From an uncultured Collinsella sp. (GTDB lineage: Bacteria > Actinomycetota > Coriobacteriia > Coriobacteriales > Coriobacteriaceae): a stretch of DNA of 15,985 bases. Shown here one piece after another: positions 13,413-15,985 of the stretch. The stretch is from contig CAADSS010000095.1 in NCBI GenBank assembly GCA_900751695.1, forward strand, positions 1 to 15,985, in the 5' to 3' direction. The notes beneath the pieces are model-generated. The model made no database searches, had not been told where the DNA came from, and saw nothing but the letters and a program-made list of their open reading frames with translations. How positions within the stretch are numbered: the first letter of the stretch is position 1; the number at the start of each line of letters is the position of its first letter. A program made the translations under genes and the position numbers.

Positions 13413-13976
13413 ATGACAGCGCCGGACGAGGGCTATCAACATATTGAGCATGGGTTTGAGCCCGTGTTCGACCAGCACTCGCGCGTTTTGGTGCTCGGGT
13501 CGTTTCCCTCGGTGCTTTCGCGCGCCAATGCCTTCTACTATGGCAATCCGCAGAACCGCTTTTGGCGTGTGATGGCCACGTGCCTCGGTATGCCTGTGCC
13601 GCCCAACGAGGGCGATCCTTTGGCAAGCGGTGAGCCCGCGACGCTCGACGCCTCGATTGCCGCCAAGCGATCCATGCTGTTGAACGGCGGCGTGGCCCTG
13701 TGGGATGCAATCGAGAGCTGCGACATTAAGGGCTCGAGCGACGCGAGCATTCGCAACGTTGTGCCGGCACATATCGAGTGCATTACCGATGCCGCGCCGA
13801 TCGAGGTCGTTGTCTGTAACGGCGGTACGGCAGGGCGACTCTACAAACGCTACTTGCAAGATCGGACGGGGCTGCCCGCCATCGTCCTGCCCTCGACAAG
13901 TCCTGCCAATGCCGCCTGGCGCCTGGAACGTCTTGTTGAGCGTTGGCACGAAGCCGTTGACTGGGCTGTTATTTAA
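13413..13976 (+). CDS. DNA-deoxyinosine (hypoxanthine) glycosylase, UDG superfamily family 6
   Basis: Base-excision repair enzyme expected to remove deaminated bases, chiefly hypoxanthine, from DNA; 187 residues. Seen: LGSFPSVLS (GSFPS at about 29-33), YYGNPQNRFW, and the C-terminal LPSTSPANA loop (159-167), which together match the family 6 pattern and are unlike family 1 Ung. The ATG at 13413 is three bases after the amylase stop, with GAGGG inside the end of that gene as ribosome binding site, so translation is probably coupled. The functional link between the two is not obvious; the gene may simply share a transcript. It ends one base before the stop of the opposing gene. Confidence 0.8.
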   Translation: MTAPDEGYQHIEHGFEPVFDQHSRVLVLGSFPSVLSRANAFYYGNPQNRFWRVMATCLGMPVPPNEGDPLASGEPATLDASIAAKRSMLLNGGVALWDAIESCDIKGSSDASIRNVVPAHIECITDAAPIEVVVCNGGTAGRLYKRYLQDRTGLPAIVLPSTSPANAAWRLERLVERWHEAVDWAVI

Positions 13977-13977
13977 T

Positions 13978-14640
13978 TTAGATTTTTGTTTGAGCGTGGG
14001 CGCCCAGACGTTTCAGGACGCCTCGCCAGATCGGCGCGGGCACGGCTGGCTCGGCGCAAACCATGCCGTCGGTGTCGACGTTGGCGGCATTGCCGCCGCC
14101 AAGTCGCTGTGCATGTTCGACGGAGCAGCCCATGCGCACAGCGCCCACAAGCTTATCCATCGCTTCCGAAAATGGTCGGCGCAAGAGGCCCATGCGTGGG
14201 GAATGGCGAAGCGCCGCAATGCCGCTGCCAGCGCAGATGGCAACGCCGCCACACCACAATTGGTCATGGCGCTCACATGCCTTGTGCAGGCGAGCGGCGG
14301 TCCCACGCGCCTGCTCAGTGCCCTCTTGTGCGGCTCGAATCGCGGCATAGACGCGCGTTCCCGTACCGCCAAAGCGCTCAAGCGCCTGCTCTATGGCTGT
14401 CAACGTCTCATCGTCAGCCGCATCTTCAATGGCCAGCACGATGCCATCGGCAACGCTGCCGGCGTCATTTGCCTTCAAGTCGACCGGGCGGGGGAGTGCG
14501 GTGCCGGAAAGTTGAGCATAGGCGGCGATGGCATCCTGCAGGTCCCAGAGCAAAAAATCAAGATCGGCGCTATTGGGAATGCTGATATACGCAATGGTTT
14601 GCAGCGTTTTTGGTACATCGTCGCGCGCGGTCGACTCCAT
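13978..14640 (-). CDS. Unrecognised conserved-looking protein, possibly flavodoxin-like
   Basis: No family recognised with confidence. 220 residues, soluble, no signal peptide. The ATG at 14638-14640 has a strong AAAGGAGG site on the minus strand, and codon use is like the neighbours, supporting a real gene. Features: an alanine-rich N-terminal half with GIVLAIEDAADDETL, a central CGGVAICAGSGIAAL glycine-rich stretch with a cysteine, then SPRMGLLRRPFSEAMDKLV. The latter two faintly recall flavodoxin/NAD(P)H-dependent FMN reductase proteins, but this is a weak impression. It is convergent with the DNA glycosylase (one-base gap) and divergent from the aminotransferase (93-base gap). A longer plus-strand frame across the same region is judged a shadow. 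Confidence 0.65.
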   Translation of the reverse strand: MESTARDDVPKTLQTIAYISIPNSADLDFLLWDLQDAIAAYAQLSGTALPRPVDLKANDAGSVADGIVLAIEDAADDETLTAIEQALERFGGTGTRVYAAIRAAQEGTEQARGTAARLHKACERHDQLWCGGVAICAGSGIAALRHSPRMGLLRRPFSEAMDKLVGAVRMGCSVEHAQRLGGGNAANVDTDGMVCAEPAVPAPIWRGVLKRLGAHAQTKI

Positions 14641-14733
14641 GCTGCCTCCTTTCCGGCTCGTTTCCGTTTAGGTTACACCGTCTGGTGGCGCCCCGCCGCG
14701 CTATCCTAGTGCAACCCTTACGAAAGGAATGCC

Positions 14734-15870
14734 ATGCGTCTGCCCATGAATACCTCGCTTGCCATGCTCAAGCCCTCCGGTATCCGCCGGATTAACGCGC
14801 TCGCCGCCCAGCATCCGGGGTGCATCGCGCTTGCGCTTGGCGAGCCCGATTTTCCCACGCCCGATGTGATTAGCGCCAAGGTGACTGCATCGCTCGACCG
14901 CGGCGACACACATTATCCGCCCAACAACGGTCGCCCCGCCCTGCGCGAGGCGCTGTCCGCATATATGGGCGACGCGGGCCTTACGTATTCGGCCGACGAG
15001 GTCATCCTGACCGATGGTGCGACCGAGGCCCTGTCGGCTACGTTTATGGCCATGCTCAACCCCGGCGACGAGGTCATCATCCCCACGCCGGCCTTTGGCC
15101 TGTACGAAAGCATCGTCGTGGCCAACCACGCCAAAGCGGTCTTTTTGGATACAGAGCCTGAGCAATTCCAGATTAATGAGGAAGCGCTTCGTGCCTATGT
15201 GACGCCGGCGACCAAAGCCATCGTCATCTGCTCGCCCAACAATCCCACGGGTTGCATCCTCAACACGGCATCGCTCGATGCCGTGGCGCACGTGGCGGAG
15301 CAGGCGGGCATCTACGTGGTCTGCGACGACGTATACAACCGTCTGGTCTATGTGGATGGCTATGAGCGCTTTGCCCAGCGCCACCCGGAGCTTCGCGATC
15401 AAATGGTCGTCATCGAGAGCTTTTCCAAGCCCTGGGCCATGACCGGCTGGCGCTTGGGCTGGCTCGCGGCAGCGGCACCCGTCATCGCCGAGATCGCCAA
15501 GGCTCACCAATACCTAGTATCGAGCGCCGTCTCCTTCGAGATGGACGCCGCGGCCCGAGCCCTGACCGTCGACCCAACCCCCATGCTCGAAGTCTACCGA
15601 GCCCGCCGCGAACGCGTACTCGCAGCCTTAGACGCCATGGGCCTCGACGTAGTAGAGCCCGCAGGAGCCTTCTACGCCTTCCCCAGCATCAAACAATTCG
15701 GCCTGACAAGCGAAGACTTCTGCATCAAAGCCATCAAAGAGGCAAACGTAGCCCTAGTCCCGGGAGACTGCTTCGGAACCGAAGGCCACATCCGCCTCAG
15801 CTACTGCGTTTCCGACAAAGACCTGGACGAAGGTCTCCGCCGCCTGTCCACCTTCATTTCAACCTTGTAG
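14734..15870 (+). CDS. PLP-dependent class I aminotransferase (aspartate aminotransferase-like)
   Basis: Cytoplasmic enzyme that moves an amino group between amino acids and 2-oxo acids; 378 residues, complete. Seen: ALGEPDFPTPD, the TDGATEALSA cofactor segment, SPNNPTG, CDDVYNRLVY, and SFSKPWAMTGWRLGW with the PLP lysine, then RLSYCVS near the end with the carboxylate-binding arginine. AAAGGA at 14723-14728 precedes ATG 14734 closely; ATG 14746 is an alternative with worse spacing. Specificity within class I is not readable. From about 15508 to the stop, codon choice changes: CTA, GTA, GCA, GGA, GAA and AAA appear often, TTC only instead of TTT, and AAG is absent, unlike the first two thirds. 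The protein motifs are continuous across this shift. Confidence 0.9.
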   Translation: MRLPMNTSLAMLKPSGIRRINALAAQHPGCIALALGEPDFPTPDVISAKVTASLDRGDTHYPPNNGRPALREALSAYMGDAGLTYSADEVILTDGATEALSATFMAMLNPGDEVIIPTPAFGLYESIVVANHAKAVFLDTEPEQFQINEEALRAYVTPATKAIVICSPNNPTGCILNTASLDAVAHVAEQAGIYVVCDDVYNRLVYVDGYERFAQRHPELRDQMVVIESFSKPWAMTGWRLGWLAAAAPVIAEIAKAHQYLVSSAVSFEMDAAARALTVDPTPMLEVYRARRERVLAALDAMGLDVVEPAGAFYAFPSIKQFGLTSEDFCIKAIKEANVALVPGDCFGTEGHIRLSYCVSDKDLDEGLRRLSTFISTL

Positions 15871-15985
15871 CCCTCAGGGACGCAACGCATCAGCCCACCG
15901 ACTTAAGGATTGTGAGTGGGGCGCGTCGCTCAACGGGCACGAGGATTTGCAGCAAAGTTACCGCAGCTCCGGTCCGAGGGGCCGG

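Noticed and set aside
11961..13949. A 662-codon open frame antisense to the amylase and DNA glycosylase genes
   Set aside because: Both plus-strand genes carry full catalytic motifs. The antisense frame has no recognisable domain and runs through the intergenic palindrome edge.
13705..14709. A 334-codon plus-strand frame over the end of the glycosylase gene and the minus-strand gene
   Set aside because: It overlaps two better supported genes and its start lies inside the glycosylase gene in another frame. The minus-strand gene has a strong ribosome binding site.
15871..15985. A further gene or repeat unit at the window end
   Set aside because: No start with a ribosome binding site, no match to the 62-nt unit or long palindrome, and only a trivial CCCT-C-AGGG palindrome were seen.

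Overview
The window looks like chromosomal DNA of a high-GC (about 60 %) gut actinobacterium, most likely a Collinsella-type Coriobacteriia member. This is inferred from gene content (dimethylargininase with an ArcD antiporter, a fused FeoA-FeoB, glucose-family PTS genes, G/C-ending codons), not from a marker gene. No rRNA, tRNA, CRISPR array, transposase or phage gene was seen. Most of the window is ordinary metabolism and transport. The least explained DNA is the 650-bp gap before the iron transporter.

Layout. 1-662 is the 3' part of a dimethylarginine dimethylaminohydrolase gene, followed through a hairpin by an arginine/ornithine-type antiporter (772-2235). 2236-2885 has no gene. It holds a structured segment ending in a strong terminator, a long palindrome, five tandem 62-nt hairpin units in exact register, and a promoter with two tandem operator-like palindromes. 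2886-5246 is a fused FeoA-FeoB ferrous iron transporter. 5247-5560 holds a weak terminator, a palindrome, a promoter and a folded leader.

5561-9589 is a sugar module: a PTS EIICB permease, a convergent RpiR-type regulator (7288-8040, minus strand) and, divergent from it, a GH4 phospho-glycosidase (8216-9589). The inferred job is uptake and phosphorylation of a glucoside, then cleavage of the 6-phosphate inside the cell, under the regulator's control. Next come an unrecognised membrane protein (9680-10507) and a SotB-like MFS exporter (10683-11879) that ends in a second copy of the long palindrome.

12033-13976 is a tight pair: a cytoplasmic GH13 alpha-amylase-family enzyme and a family 6 (deoxyinosine) DNA glycosylase three bases downstream. 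An unrecognised minus-strand gene (13978-14640) meets it tail to tail with a one-base gap. A class I aminotransferase (14734-15870) is transcribed away from that gene, and codon choice shifts within its last third. In 15871-15985 I see no gene.

No wholly new multi-gene system is evident. The best candidates for undescribed biology are the 62-nt tandem hairpin array, the two-copy palindrome with a wobble pair that fits an RNA fold, a possible small RNA after the antiporter, and the tandem operator in front of feoAB.
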